From: JADJNY01 sp046349615
GTDB taxonomy: Bacteria > Planctomycetota > UBA1135 > GCA-002686595
Direction of reading: 5' to 3'
NCBI GenBank assembly: GCA_046349615.1
Contig: JAXMBZ010000013.1
Coordinates: forward strand, 62,001-126,000
Length of the DNA: 64,000 bases
Both the position numbers and the translations under genes were made by a program. Every line of letters starts with the position of its first letter. The stretch's first letter is position 1. Positions 1 to 8,539 of the stretch are shown one piece after another. Below the pieces are notes generated by a model. The model was not told where the DNA came from. It did not search any database and was given only the letters and a program-made list of their open reading frames with translations.

Positions 1-1909
1 GGTCGGCGTTGCCGTTGAAGTGCACGACCGTGCGCGGCTTGATGACGCCGCGGACGCCGTCGAACAGGAACTGTCCGCGCCATTCGGGACGACCCGCACC
101 CGAGTTCGTCGTGAATTCGTCGTCCCCGCTGAAGTGGACGGCGAAGCCGTTCGTGTTCTGCGTCGACTGGGTCGAATTCACGCGGAACGCCACGGACGGC
201 AGGATGGCCGCGAGCGGGTTGCCCGCGAGGTCGAGCGGGCCCGACGCGCCGCTGGCGAGGTTGATGAAGTACTGCTCCGCGGTCCCCGCGACGTGTCGCA
301 GCGGAAGCACCGGCGAGAAGCGGAACTCCTTCAGGTCGCCCGAGTTCGTGATCGAGCCGATGATGTAGTCGGTGCCCGTCGGATTGCTCTGCACGCGCGT
401 GAGCGTGAAGTTGTCGAAGGGCGTCATGCGCGTCGGATCCATCGGCTCGCTGAACCGGAGGATGACGGCGGAGTCCGTCGACACGCCCTGATCGGGCGGC
501 TGAGTGATCGAAGAGAACCGCACGAAGCAGGGCTCGCGCCCCGCATTCGCCGTGGAGTCGTAGAGCGTGGTGAGCTGGGACGGGTTCGCCGAGAGCGAGC
601 GCTCACAGAGCGCCGGATCGATGACGCGATAGTGGATCCGGTAGTGTCCGTCCAGCGTGCCGTCGTCGATGTCGTCGATCGCCTCGACGACCTCGGCCGA
701 AACGGTGCCGGACTGGCCGTCGCAGAGCACGCCCGGCTGCTGGATCACGTCGCCGGCCTTGATCGGCATCCGGCAAGACGTGTAGCTGAACGCGAGATCC
801 GCCGTGTAACCGCCGTTGGGGTGCGCGGTCGAGACGCCGAGGGACACCGGCTGGGTGCCGACGAGCTTCGGCGGGATGTTGTCGATCAAGAAGCCGTTGT
901 TCACGTCGCCCGTGATCGCGGTCGCGCCGCCGGAGCGCATCGCGCGAACGATGTCCTCCGTCGAAACCGAGGAGTCGTTGCTTCCGTTGCCGTTGAAGGA
1001 GAGGGCGTTCCCCGCGAGGTTGCGGAGCAAGGAGAACTGGCTGACGGAGGAATCGACGTGCGTCGGGATTCGAATCCCGACGTTGGCGGCGTTCACGGCC
1101 GTGCTCGCAGGAAGGCCGAGCGAATTGACGGCGAGCACCGACCCCGAGTTGTGCGCTTCGAACGTCGAGATCGTCGTGTCGATGATCACGCGCGTCGTAT
1201 AGAACTCCGGCGTCCCGTTCCCGTCGCGGTCGAGGGCCGCACCGTGGTTCAGGTCGGGGAGGATGCGCGCCTCGAAGGGCGCCGTCGGCGGCGTCCCGGT
1301 CTGCAGCTTGATCGTCGTGCCGCTGATCGTCGAGGCGTCGAGCAGGTCGTTGAAGCGCAGGACGATCGCCGCGTTGCGCGGAACCAGCGTGTAGGGAGGC
1401 AGCTCGCTCAGGTCGAGGCTCTTGTCCTGGATCGGCGTCAGGTTGAGGTCGAGCCTGCGGAACGCGCGCTGATAGGGCGAGGTCTCGAGCCCGTTGACGA
1501 TCGCGGACTCGGTGAACGGATGGAGGATCGTGACCGTCGTCTCTTCCGTGATCGGGTTCACGTCCAGGAGGTAGTCGACGTTGTCGGTGCGGATGTCCTC
1601 ACCGATCACCATGTCGGTCTGCTGCAGCGCGCCCAGCGAGTCGCGGATCTTCGCGATACGCCCCCACGCGAGAGTCTGGATCCGCAACGGGTTCGCGCGC
1701 CCTCCGAGGTTCGCGTCGACCACGAGCGTGCGCGAGCCCAGGTCCGGCTCCGGGTGGGTGATCACGGCGCCCGCCGTGCCGGACGTTGCAAAGGTCGTCC
1801 CGCCGCTGCCGCAGCCGGTCAGCGCGACCAGGATCGACGTGGCCAGCGGGAGCGCAGCGCGCTCGAAGAGCCGCGTGGAAACGGAGCGGGGTGCGTGGAC
1901 GTGCTTCAT
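1..1909 (-). CDS. Big_5-type Ig-like lipoprotein, partial (3' end outside window)
   Basis: The reading frame is open from an ATG at 1909 to the window edge, so at least 636 residues are seen and the C-terminus is missing. The N-terminus is a lipoprotein signal: basic start, hydrophobic stretch, then a lipobox LTGC with the lipidated Cys at residue 33. The body contains at least two SbsA/Big_5-like Ig modules, recognised by segments such as AAIVLRFNDLLD and SAVILRFSEPMDP. It is clearly paralogous to the plus-strand gene at 10988-14158, sharing for example AIVNGxETSPYQRAF and PRNAAIVLxFNDLLD. No Shine-Dalgarno site precedes the ATG. The role is unknown; an outer-membrane or cell-surface structural or adhesive protein is inferred from the architecture. 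Confidence 0.85.
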   Translation of the reverse strand, partial: MKHVHAPRSVSTRLFERAALPLATSILVALTGCGSGGTTFATSGTAGAVITHPEPDLGSRTLVVDANLGGRANPLRIQTLAWGRIAKIRDSLGALQQTDMVIGEDIRTDNVDYLLDVNPITEETTVTILHPFTESAIVNGLETSPYQRAFRRLDLNLTPIQDKSLDLSELPPYTLVPRNAAIVLRFNDLLDASTISGTTIKLQTGTPPTAPFEARILPDLNHGAALDRDGNGTPEFYTTRVIIDTTISTFEAHNSGSVLAVNSLGLPASTAVNAANVGIRIPTHVDSSVSQFSLLRNLAGNALSFNGNGSNDSSVSTEDIVRAMRSGGATAITGDVNNGFLIDNIPPKLVGTQPVSLGVSTAHPNGGYTADLAFSYTSCRMPIKAGDVIQQPGVLCDGQSGTVSAEVVEAIDDIDDGTLDGHYRIHYRVIDPALCERSLSANPSQLTTLYDSTANAGREPCFVRFSSITQPPDQGVSTDSAVILRFSEPMDPTRMTPFDNFTLTRVQSNPTGTDYIIGSITNSGDLKEFRFSPVLPLRHVAGTAEQYFINLASGASGPLDLAGNPLAAILPSVAFRVNSTQSTQNTNGFAVHFSGDDEFTTNSGAGRPEWRGQFLFDGVRGVIKPRTVVHFNGNAD

Positions 1910-2325
1910 GGGAGGTCGAGGGGGTTCGGCGCTCGCGGTGTGGAGGGGAGTCGAAGGGGGGCTCGCAAACCGAACGAGGCCGCTCGGCCCGAGTCGGAAC
2001 TCGGGACGCGGCGCTCTACCGCCCGAGGAGAGGTCGGGCTGCGTAGAACTTTCATGATTTCGTGCCGGTGCCCCTGGGTCAAGTTTGCACCGCGGGACGT
2101 TGGCAGGTCGGAGCGAGGAGCCCATGCGGTGAGCAGAAAGTCAAACCGTGTGCCGGTCTCGATCGTGCGGCGTCGAAGTCGCCCAACCTCCTCGATTTCG
2201 ACGACTTAGACCCGGTCCTGCGGGCCGCTCCGCTGCGGGCGTCGGCGCTCCGCCGTGCGCCCCCATCCGCCCCGCCTCCGGCCGGTGAGCGCATCCGCAC
2301 GCCGGGCGTCCCCCACCGCGACGGG
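1910..2325. other. Intergenic region between lipoprotein gene and pyrB
   Basis: No convincing gene is present in these 416 bases; open frames here are Arg/Ala-rich shadows. It should hold the pyrB 3' end signals and the promoter of the lipoprotein gene. One imperfect inverted repeat lies at about 2171-2203 (11-bp arms, one mismatch, 11-nt loop), roughly 120 bases past the pyrB stop. It has no T-run, so a terminator role is only possible. Confidence 0.5.
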
Positions 2326-3669
2326 TCAGGCCGGGCTGCGTTCGCGGGTGGCGGGGACGAAGCCCAGTCGCTCGGCTTCGGCGACATCCGCCAGGAAGAC
2401 GAGATGGTCGGGGCGTACCTTCCGGAGTTCGGGGGAGTCCGGTTCGTGCCAGTGGCGGGTGGTCGAGCATCCGACCAGCCTCAGCGGGACCTCGTGCGAG
2501 CAGAACCCGCAGTGCACGCGCAGCGGGAAGCGCGAGCCGACCTTGTACTGCGGAGCGACGTGCCGCGTCTCGGTCCGCGAGATGCACGTCGGGTTCTGGC
2601 AGGGATTCGGTCCGAGCGTCACCGGGTGGAGGCGGGTCGTCGCCGCGGGTTCGCGGTCGAGGACCGAGAGGCGACCGAGCAAGCTCGCGAGGATCGCCAT
2701 GCGGATCGGCACTCCGCGCGCAGCCTGCTTGAAGTAGATCGCGCGCGGATCGCTGTCGAGATCCTCGGAGAGTTCGTCGCGCCTCGGCAATGGATGCATG
2801 ACCACGGCATCCCGCAGCGGCTCCACGGCGAGCTGACGTCGGCCGATCTGCACGTAGGAATCGAGCTGAGCCCCGTTGGGATGCCGCTCCGTCTGCGGAC
2901 GCGTCATGTAGAGCGCGTCGACACGCGCGACCGCGAAGCCGCGCGCGTCCGTGAAGAGCGACAGCTGGTGCGGCTTCTGCGGCGTGAGGTACACGGCGTC
3001 GCTCTGCGAGGCCAACTCGCCGAGGCTCTTCGTGTCCGCACGCTGGGGTTCGACGCCGAACTCTTCGCGCAGGCGCTGCAGGACGTAGTCCGGCATCTCG
3101 AAACCGGGCGCGGGCACACACACGACGTTCGCCCCGAAGCGCGCGAGCGCGTAGGCGAAGGAGTGGATCGTCCGGCTGTAGCGCAAGTCCCCGGCGAGCA
3201 CGACGTCGAGGCCCTCGATGCGCCCGCGCTCGAGCCAGAGGTTGTAGAGATCGCAGAGGGTCTGCGTCGGGTGCTCGTGCGCGCCGTCGCCGGCGTTGAT
3301 CACGGGGACGCTCGAGTACTGCGCGGCGAGGCGCGCAGCCCCCTCGCTCGAGTGCCGCAGCACGACGATGTCGGCGTACGCCCCGCTGACGACGCGCGCC
3401 GTGTCGGCGAGCGACTCGCCCTTCGACGCGCTCAGGTTGCGCATGTCCGCCGCCGTGATGACGCCGCCTCCGAGGCGCAGCATCGCCGACTCGAAGGAGA
3501 GTCGGGTGCGCGTCGAAGGCTCGTAGAAGAGGCTCGCCGCGATCATGCCGCGACAGAGCTCGGCGGACGCGCGCAGGTCTTCGCCGAACGTTCGCGCGTG
3601 GACGAAGAGCTTCTTGATCTCGTCCAGCGAGAGGTCGTCGATCGAGACGAGGTGGCGCAGGCCGGGCAT
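2326..3669 (-). CDS. pyrB: Aspartate carbamoyltransferase fused to a PyrI-type zinc domain
   Basis: This enzyme condenses carbamoyl phosphate with aspartate in pyrimidine synthesis. Residues 1-332 form the catalytic chain: the carbamoyl-phosphate motif STRTR at 52-56, HPTQ at 133-136, GDLRYSRT at 160-167 and HPLPR at 292-296. After a short linker, residues 356-400 match the zinc-binding domain of the regulatory chain PyrI, with CQNPTC (C357, C362) and CGFC (C387, C390). The nucleotide-binding allosteric domain of PyrI is absent. The total is 447 residues against about 310 for ordinary PyrB. The ATG at 3669 is chosen because the catalytic domain begins there; an in-frame ATG 45 bases upstream would add only a non-conserved extension. 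It lies downstream of the mnmE-like gene on the same strand, with a 57-bp gap. Confidence 0.93.
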   Translation of the reverse strand: MPGLRHLVSIDDLSLDEIKKLFVHARTFGEDLRASAELCRGMIAASLFYEPSTRTRLSFESAMLRLGGGVITAADMRNLSASKGESLADTARVVSGAYADIVVLRHSSEGAARLAAQYSSVPVINAGDGAHEHPTQTLCDLYNLWLERGRIEGLDVVLAGDLRYSRTIHSFAYALARFGANVVCVPAPGFEMPDYVLQRLREEFGVEPQRADTKSLGELASQSDAVYLTPQKPHQLSLFTDARGFAVARVDALYMTRPQTERHPNGAQLDSYVQIGRRQLAVEPLRDAVVMHPLPRRDELSEDLDSDPRAIYFKQAARGVPIRMAILASLLGRLSVLDREPAATTRLHPVTLGPNPCQNPTCISRTETRHVAPQYKVGSRFPLRVHCGFCSHEVPLRLVGCSTTRHWHEPDSPELRKVRPDHLVFLADVAEAERLGFVPATRERSPA

Positions 3670-3726
3670 GGGGAACCCGAGGAGGAGCCTACGCTCGTGC
3701 GACCCCGGCCGCAACGGACGCGGGCC

Positions 3727-4896
3727 TCAAGCCGACCCGAGCCAGGGTTCGAGTGCGGTGCGGACCGTGGTGGACGCAGCCCCCTCGGAGAGCGTCCCGA
3801 GCACGGAAACGAGCTCGGGATCGAGCGGCGTGGGCGCGCCGGAGGTCCACGCGCGCGCCGGCAGCGCGAAGACGGCGCGGAAGAGCCGTTCGAGGACCCT
3901 TCGCGTGCCCTCGGGGTCCTCCACGGCAGCGATCGCAGGCTCGGGATCGAGCGCGCAAACCCCCGCACGCGAACGAACGAGGACTCGGCGCGGACCTGAC
4001 GGCTCGCTCGCGGGAGACGAACCCGACTCCGGACGGACGCGGACACGAGCTCGAGCGCCGGAGTCCGTCGGAGTCGGCTCGAGCCGCACGACGAGGTCCG
4101 CTCGTGCTCCGACTCGCCGGGCGAGCGCCTGCCCCGCGCGCTCGAGCTCCGCAGCGTCCCCCACGCCGGTGTCGGCGCGCTCGCCCGCGGTGTCCGCGAG
4201 GAGCACGGGCCACGGACCGAACCGCGCGGGCTCGACGAGCGCATCGCGCGTCGTGCCGGCGAGCGCACTCGTGATCGCCCGCTCGTGCCCGAGCAGCGCG
4301 TTGAACAGCGTCGACTTGCCGGCGTTGACCGGCCCCGCGAGCACGACGAGCGCGGGCTCGAGCGCACGCTGCGCGATGCGGGCGCGCTCGAGGAGGAGCG
4401 CGATCCGCCGCGCACGCTCCGCCCCATCGATCCTGGAGAGCGCTTCGAGCTCCGCGCGCAGGCTGCCGCGCGCCTGGTCGAGCGCGATCCGCGCCCCGTC
4501 GCTCGACGCAGCACGCGCCGCGACGTCGAGGGCGTGTTCCTCGAGGCTCGGTCTCCGAGCGCGCCCAGCCCCCGCGTCCTTTCGGTCGGATCCGAATTCG
4601 TCGTCGGCCGCCCGCGCGACGCCGGGCAGGCGCGCGAGCCCGTCCAGCACGCACCTCACGAGCGGCACGCTACCGTGCAAGTGGAACTCGACCTCGTCCT
4701 CCGTGCGCGCGACGACGAGCGCCTCGTCGACCGGCTCCTCGTCGAGCACGAGCCGCGCGAGCACGGGCACGCCGACGGGGACCCGTCGGCGTGCGAGCGT
4801 GGCGGCGAACGCGCGCGCGCCGCGACCCGTGATCGCGACGACGGCCACGCCGCCGGGCGCAGGTGCGGTGAGCGCGCGGACGACGAGCGGCTTCAC
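3727..4896 (-). CDS. Degenerate MnmE-like GTPase
   Basis: MnmE with MnmG modifies U34 of certain tRNAs. This 389-residue protein has an MnmE-like N-terminal part (PAPGGVAVVAITG at 12-24, FHLHGS at 71-76) and a G domain with the P-loop GPVNAGKS at 188-195, AGTTRD at 213-218 and DTAG at 235-238. It lacks a recognisable NKxD guanine-specificity motif: the expected place reads VLVRSRAG. It also lacks the MnmE SYTGED segment and the C-terminal CxGK catalytic motif, ending in WLGSA. Usual MnmE is about 450 residues. The GTG start overlaps the coaX stop as GTGA, which indicates translational coupling. It could be a tRNA-modification factor with altered chemistry or a repurposed GTPase. Confidence 0.8.
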   Translation of the reverse strand: MKPLVVRALTAPAPGGVAVVAITGRGARAFAATLARRRVPVGVPVLARLVLDEEPVDEALVVARTEDEVEFHLHGSVPLVRCVLDGLARLPGVARAADDEFGSDRKDAGAGRARRPSLEEHALDVAARAASSDGARIALDQARGSLRAELEALSRIDGAERARRIALLLERARIAQRALEPALVVLAGPVNAGKSTLFNALLGHERAITSALAGTTRDALVEPARFGPWPVLLADTAGERADTGVGDAAELERAGQALARRVGARADLVVRLEPTPTDSGARARVRVRPESGSSPASEPSGPRRVLVRSRAGVCALDPEPAIAAVEDPEGTRRVLERLFRAVFALPARAWTSGAPTPLDPELVSVLGTLSEGAASTTVRTALEPWLGSA

Positions 4897-5678
4897 GCGA
4901 GCGCGCGCTCCGCGTCGAGCGCGGCGAGGAGACCGTGGTGCACGAGGTCGAGCTCGACGCGGTTCTCGCGCGCCGGGAAGAGGCTCGGGGAAAGCAGCAG
5001 CTCGGCCGCTCCTCCCGTCCACACGACCGGCGCGTTCTCCAGCCCGGCCTCGCGCCCGACCTCCAGGACGAGCTCGCGCACGGCGCCGCGGAATCCGACG
5101 ACGACGCCGGCTCGAAGCGCCTCTTCCGTGTCGCGACCGAGCGCGCGCGCGCCCGGCTTCGTGTCGACGGCGAAGAGCCGCGCGCCCCCCGACGCGAGTG
5201 CTCGGGCGAGCAGCGCCGGCCCCGGGGCGATCGCGCCGCCGAGGAACCTGGGACGCCCACCGTTCACGCGGGGCGCCGCGAGCGCGTCGACCGTCGCGCA
5301 CGTCCCCGCGTCGACGACGATCGCGGAGGCGCGGAATCGCTCCCACGCCCCGAGCGCGGCGAAGACGCGGTCGCGCCCGACGCGCTCCGGCGCGCGGACG
5401 TCGAGCTCCAGCGGAGGGGCCGGGTGCGCGGAGAAGCGGGCGCCGAAGCGCGCCGAAAGCCCCCGGACGAGCTCGGCTTCGACCGCAGCAGCGGCGACGG
5501 AGGAGAGCGCGAGGCGGTCGGGCTCTCCCTGGATCGCGGCGAGCACCTGCGCGACGTGCTCGCTCCCCGACGGGATCGTCGCGGACTCGGAGAGCTCGGG
5601 CGCTGCGCCGACGCGAACGCGCCAGCGCCGCAGCTTCAAGCGGCTGTTGCCGAGGTCGAGCGTGACGACGTCGCGCAT
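4893..5678 (-). CDS. coaX: Type III pantothenate kinase
   Basis: CoaX phosphorylates pantothenate, the first step of coenzyme A synthesis, in the cytoplasm. The 261-residue protein shows the family phosphate motif DLGNSRLK near its N-terminus, the GRDR motif and the VDAGTCATVD motif of the ASKHA fold. Two ATGs are possible, at 5687 and 5678. The second is preferred because a -10-like TAGGAT (5686-5691) sits 7 bases before it, which would suit a leaderless or near-leaderless mRNA. A strong hairpin lies between it and the upstream PDZ gene, so it probably has its own promoter. It is translationally coupled to the mnmE-like gene downstream. Confidence 0.92.
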   Translation of the reverse strand: MRDVVTLDLGNSRLKLRRWRVRVGAAPELSESATIPSGSEHVAQVLAAIQGEPDRLALSSVAAAAVEAELVRGLSARFGARFSAHPAPPLELDVRAPERVGRDRVFAALGAWERFRASAIVVDAGTCATVDALAAPRVNGGRPRFLGGAIAPGPALLARALASGGARLFAVDTKPGARALGRDTEEALRAGVVVGFRGAVRELVLEVGREAGLENAPVVWTGGAAELLLSPSLFPARENRVELDLVHHGLLAALDAERALA

Positions 5679-5721
5679 CGCGCCCATCCTACTCGACCCG
5701 GTGTGCGCTCCGCGCCGCCAG

Positions 5722-5752
5722 GAAACGACGCGGCCCGCGCGCAGCGGGCCGC
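5722..5752 (-). terminator. Intrinsic terminator after the PDZ gene
   Basis: A perfect 9-bp GC-rich stem (5730-5738 with 5744-5752) and a 5-nt loop lie 21 bases past the PDZ gene stop. On the minus strand it is followed by GTCGTTTCC. It separates the pilT-PDZ pair from coaX. Confidence 0.7.
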
Positions 5753-5773
5753 TCGAGCCGGTCCGACTCGGGT

Positions 5774-6826
5774 TCAGCGCTGCGGCGAGTGGAAGACCAT
5801 CGTCCGCGTGCGCCCCTTGTTCTCGACGACGACCTCCCAGGTCGTGTACTCGTCCTTGTGGAGCTTCACGAACTGGATCGCCTCGGCGGTGCTCGTCACG
5901 GGGTTGCCGTTGATGCTCTTCACGACGTCGCCGGACTGCGCGCCGTGGCGCTCGGCGATCGAGCCCGGCGTCACGCTCTTGATCTCGATGCCGTCGTACT
6001 TGCCGGTGCGCGGATCCTTGTGGCGCTCGTGGCGCAGATCCTGCGAGAGGATGCGGTCCCAGTCCTTTTCGAACTCCTTCGCGTCCTCGGTGCCGATCTT
6101 GTAGGCGTTGTTGCCGATCGGGCTCGTCCGCTCGGGGTTCCACGCGGGCGCGTTCGTGCGCGGGATCAGGTTCGCGATCTTCGGGAGCATCACGCCCTTC
6201 TCGTCGACCTGGACGATCACCGTCTTCGCGTCGAACTCGGCGGGCCCGAGCACCTCCTTGTTCCGCGCCGCGTCCTGGAACGAGAAGGTCACGCCGTCGG
6301 CCGTGATCGCCTCGATCGTGATGTAGTCGAGCGGCGAGTGCAGGTGATCTCCGACCTTGAACTGGAAGCTGCCGGTCACGCTCTTCGCCGTCACGCCCGC
6401 CGCGGTCTTGTACTTCAGGAAGATCGCGGAGCCCTTCGGATCCGCGAGGTCCGCCTTCACGAACAGGATGCGGACGAGGTCCTTGACCGGGGTTGCCGGC
6501 TGCGTCGTCGGCTTCTCGTCGAGGTCGGCGGCCTTCGGAGCCGGCTTGGCGCTCCCCGTCCAGTTGAGGTGCTTGCAGTTGGGATTCGTCTTGCACTTCT
6601 CGCAGGACGGGAGGATCAGCCGGCGGATGTCCTCGTAGCTCGTGATCTCGTCGGTCTTCGTCTGAACGGGCTCGCCCTGCAGGAGGACGGCGTCGATCTT
6701 CGCGTTGTCGAGGCCGCGGTTCAGGTCCTTGAAGCCCTTCACGAACGAGTAGACGTAGAAGGCGAGCCCGGCGGTGAGCAGGCCCGCCGCGAGCCACGAG
6801 AGGAGCTTGATCTGGCCGATGTTCAT
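5774..6826 (-). CDS. GspC-like single-pass membrane protein with C-terminal PDZ domain
   Basis: The 350-residue protein has one N-terminal transmembrane helix at about residues 7-27. A small cysteine cluster follows (CEKCKTNPNC, residues 76-85), then a central beta-rich region, then a PDZ domain in the last 80 residues (IEIKSVTPGSIAERHG, SGDVVKSINGNPV). This layout (inner-membrane anchor, homology-region-like domain, PDZ) resembles the type II secretion protein GspC. It sits 94 bases downstream of pilT, which supports a role in a pilus or secretion machine, but no other type II secretion gene is visible. The cysteine cluster is unusual for GspC. The exact role is unproven. Confidence 0.65.
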   Translation of the reverse strand: MNIGQIKLLSWLAAGLLTAGLAFYVYSFVKGFKDLNRGLDNAKIDAVLLQGEPVQTKTDEITSYEDIRRLILPSCEKCKTNPNCKHLNWTGSAKPAPKAADLDEKPTTQPATPVKDLVRILFVKADLADPKGSAIFLKYKTAAGVTAKSVTGSFQFKVGDHLHSPLDYITIEAITADGVTFSFQDAARNKEVLGPAEFDAKTVIVQVDEKGVMLPKIANLIPRTNAPAWNPERTSPIGNNAYKIGTEDAKEFEKDWDRILSQDLRHERHKDPRTGKYDGIEIKSVTPGSIAERHGAQSGDVVKSINGNPVTSTAEAIQFVKLHKDEYTTWEVVVENKGRTRTMVFHSPQR

Positions 6827-6920
6827 GGGTGCGCCTTCGGGATCCTAGCCGCGCGGCGCGGGGCGGCGCCAGCACGCGGACGAGGAAGCTCCCGCGGGGT
6901 CGGACGAACGCACGGGCCGT

Positions 6921-8309
6921 CTATTCCCGGCGCTGCAGGCGCAATCCGTCGGCGCCGCCCGCGTTGTTGCCTCCGCCCCCACCGCGCTGGGTCGGCGGAG
7001 GCGCCTCGGGCCGCCCCGCGCTGCCGGTGATGCCGCGCAGCGCGAGCACGAGCTCCTCGGGGCGGTCGCTCGCGGCAAGCGCGTCGTTGAGCTCCACCTT
7101 GCGGTCCTGGACGAGCTTGCGAAGGCACATGTTGAACGAGATCAGCCCGCGCTCCGTGCCCGAGTCGATCACGCGTCCGAGGTCCGGCGTCTTGCCTTCG
7201 GCGATCAACTCGCGGACGTGCGGCGTCGAGAGCATGAGCTCGAACGCCGGGATCATCCCCTTCCCTCCAGCGCGGGGGATCAAGCGCTGGCTCTGCACGC
7301 CGGCGAGGTTCTCGGCGAGGCGCTGACGCACCTGCTTGTGCTGCTCGGCGGGGAAGAACGAGAGGATGCGCTCGATCGTCTGCGGCGCGTTGACCGTGTG
7401 GAGCGTCGACATGACGAGGTGACCGGTCTCGGTCGCGTCGAGCGCGGCGTTGACCGTCTCCGCGTCGCGCATCTCCCCGATCAGGATCACGTCGGGACTC
7501 TGACGCAGCGAATGCCGCAGCCCCTCGTGGAAGCTGCCGACGTCCGTGCCGATCTCGCGCTGGCTGATGACGCAGTGGTCCTCCGAGTAGAGGAGCTCCA
7601 CGGGATCCTCGAGCGTCACGACGTGGCGCTCGACGGTCAGGTTCATGTACTGGATCATCGCCGCGAGCGTCGTCGACTTGCCGGAGCCCGCGATGCCGGT
7701 GACGAGCACGAGCCCGCGCTTGCGCATCGCGAGCTTCATCAAGCTGTCCGTGGGAAGGTCGAGCTGATCCAGGTCGGGGGCCTTCTCGTTGATTCGACGC
7801 AGGACGACCGCGGGCTCGCCCATCTGGCGATACGCGTTCATGCGGAAACGGCCGAGGCCGTCGAGCATCAGCGCCGAGTCGGCGGAACCGAACTCGCGCC
7901 AGTGCTCCATGCGCGCCTTGCCGATGATGCCCTCGAGCACCTCGAGCAACGGCCCGGCGGCGGGCACGCGTCCCGGGAGGAATCCGATCTTCCCGTCGAC
8001 GCGGATGGAAGGTCGACCTCCGGCGCGGAGGATCAGGTCGCTCGCTCCGCACTTGCACATGAGCGACAGCCACCCTTCGAGCATGTGCCGCGGAGACGCG
8101 CTCGGTGCCGTCGCCGGAGCCTGTGCCGGTGCCGGTGACTGGGCCTCGACGAGCGGGACGGCCGGCGCCGTGCGCGACGGCATGATCGACGGGGCTTCGT
8201 CGATCGTCGGCGGCGCCCCTTCGGAGCGCAGGAAGCCGGACTGGCTCAGCGAGTGCGCCACGTCGCGGAAACTGATCTCGTCGTCGGGCTCGGGCGGTAC
8301 GTTGGTCAC
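6921..8309 (-). CDS. pilT: Type IV pilus retraction ATPase PilT-like
   Basis: PilT is a hexameric cytoplasmic ATPase that powers pilus retraction. With a GTG start at 8309 the protein has 462 residues. An 75-residue Pro/Ala-rich N-terminal extension precedes the usual start of the family fold (GASDLILRAGGRP at 88-100). Walker A is GIAGSGKST at 205-213, Walker B ILIGEMRD, and the His box TGHLVMSTLHT. The C-terminal tail is Gly/Pro-rich and ends QRRE. The start is not certain: no Shine-Dalgarno site is present, and internal ATGs at residues 43 and 76 are alternatives. The pilMNOQ operon lies 9 kb away, while pilB, pilC and pilins are not in the window. Confidence 0.9.
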   Translation of the reverse strand: MTNVPPEPDDEISFRDVAHSLSQSGFLRSEGAPPTIDEAPSIMPSRTAPAVPLVEAQSPAPAQAPATAPSASPRHMLEGWLSLMCKCGASDLILRAGGRPSIRVDGKIGFLPGRVPAAGPLLEVLEGIIGKARMEHWREFGSADSALMLDGLGRFRMNAYRQMGEPAVVLRRINEKAPDLDQLDLPTDSLMKLAMRKRGLVLVTGIAGSGKSTTLAAMIQYMNLTVERHVVTLEDPVELLYSEDHCVISQREIGTDVGSFHEGLRHSLRQSPDVILIGEMRDAETVNAALDATETGHLVMSTLHTVNAPQTIERILSFFPAEQHKQVRQRLAENLAGVQSQRLIPRAGGKGMIPAFELMLSTPHVRELIAEGKTPDLGRVIDSGTERGLISFNMCLRKLVQDRKVELNDALAASDRPEELVLALRGITGSAGRPEAPPPTQRGGGGGNNAGGADGLRLQRRE

Positions 8310-8519
8310 GGGTGCAGGGTGGCGGCAGGGAAGCGCTGCCTCCGAAGTTCTGCCGCGTCCCATCGACCGCGACCTCGCGGAGCCTTGAGCGTGGGAGCGC
8401 CCCGGCCGAACGATCGGAAAGGAATTCCGAACGGCTCGGGCGGGCTCCGGGGTCCGCACACCGAGTCCGCTCGCTTCCGTGAGGTTCGGGGCGGAAGCTC
8501 GAAGCGCGAAAGGACGCCT

Positions 8520-8539
8520 CCGGACGACGACGCGTCCGG
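8520..8539 (-). terminator. Hairpin directly after obgE
   Basis: A perfect 7-bp stem CCGGACG/CGTCCGG with a 6-nt loop abuts the obgE stop codon. Only a short, interrupted T-run follows on the minus strand, so termination is plausible but not certain. The 210 bases between here and the pilT start show no other feature. Confidence 0.45.

Noticed and set aside
2079..2387. 102-codon minus-strand frame overlapping the pyrB end
   Set aside because: Arg/Ala/Ser-rich, overlaps the real pyrB 3' end in another frame, no motif.
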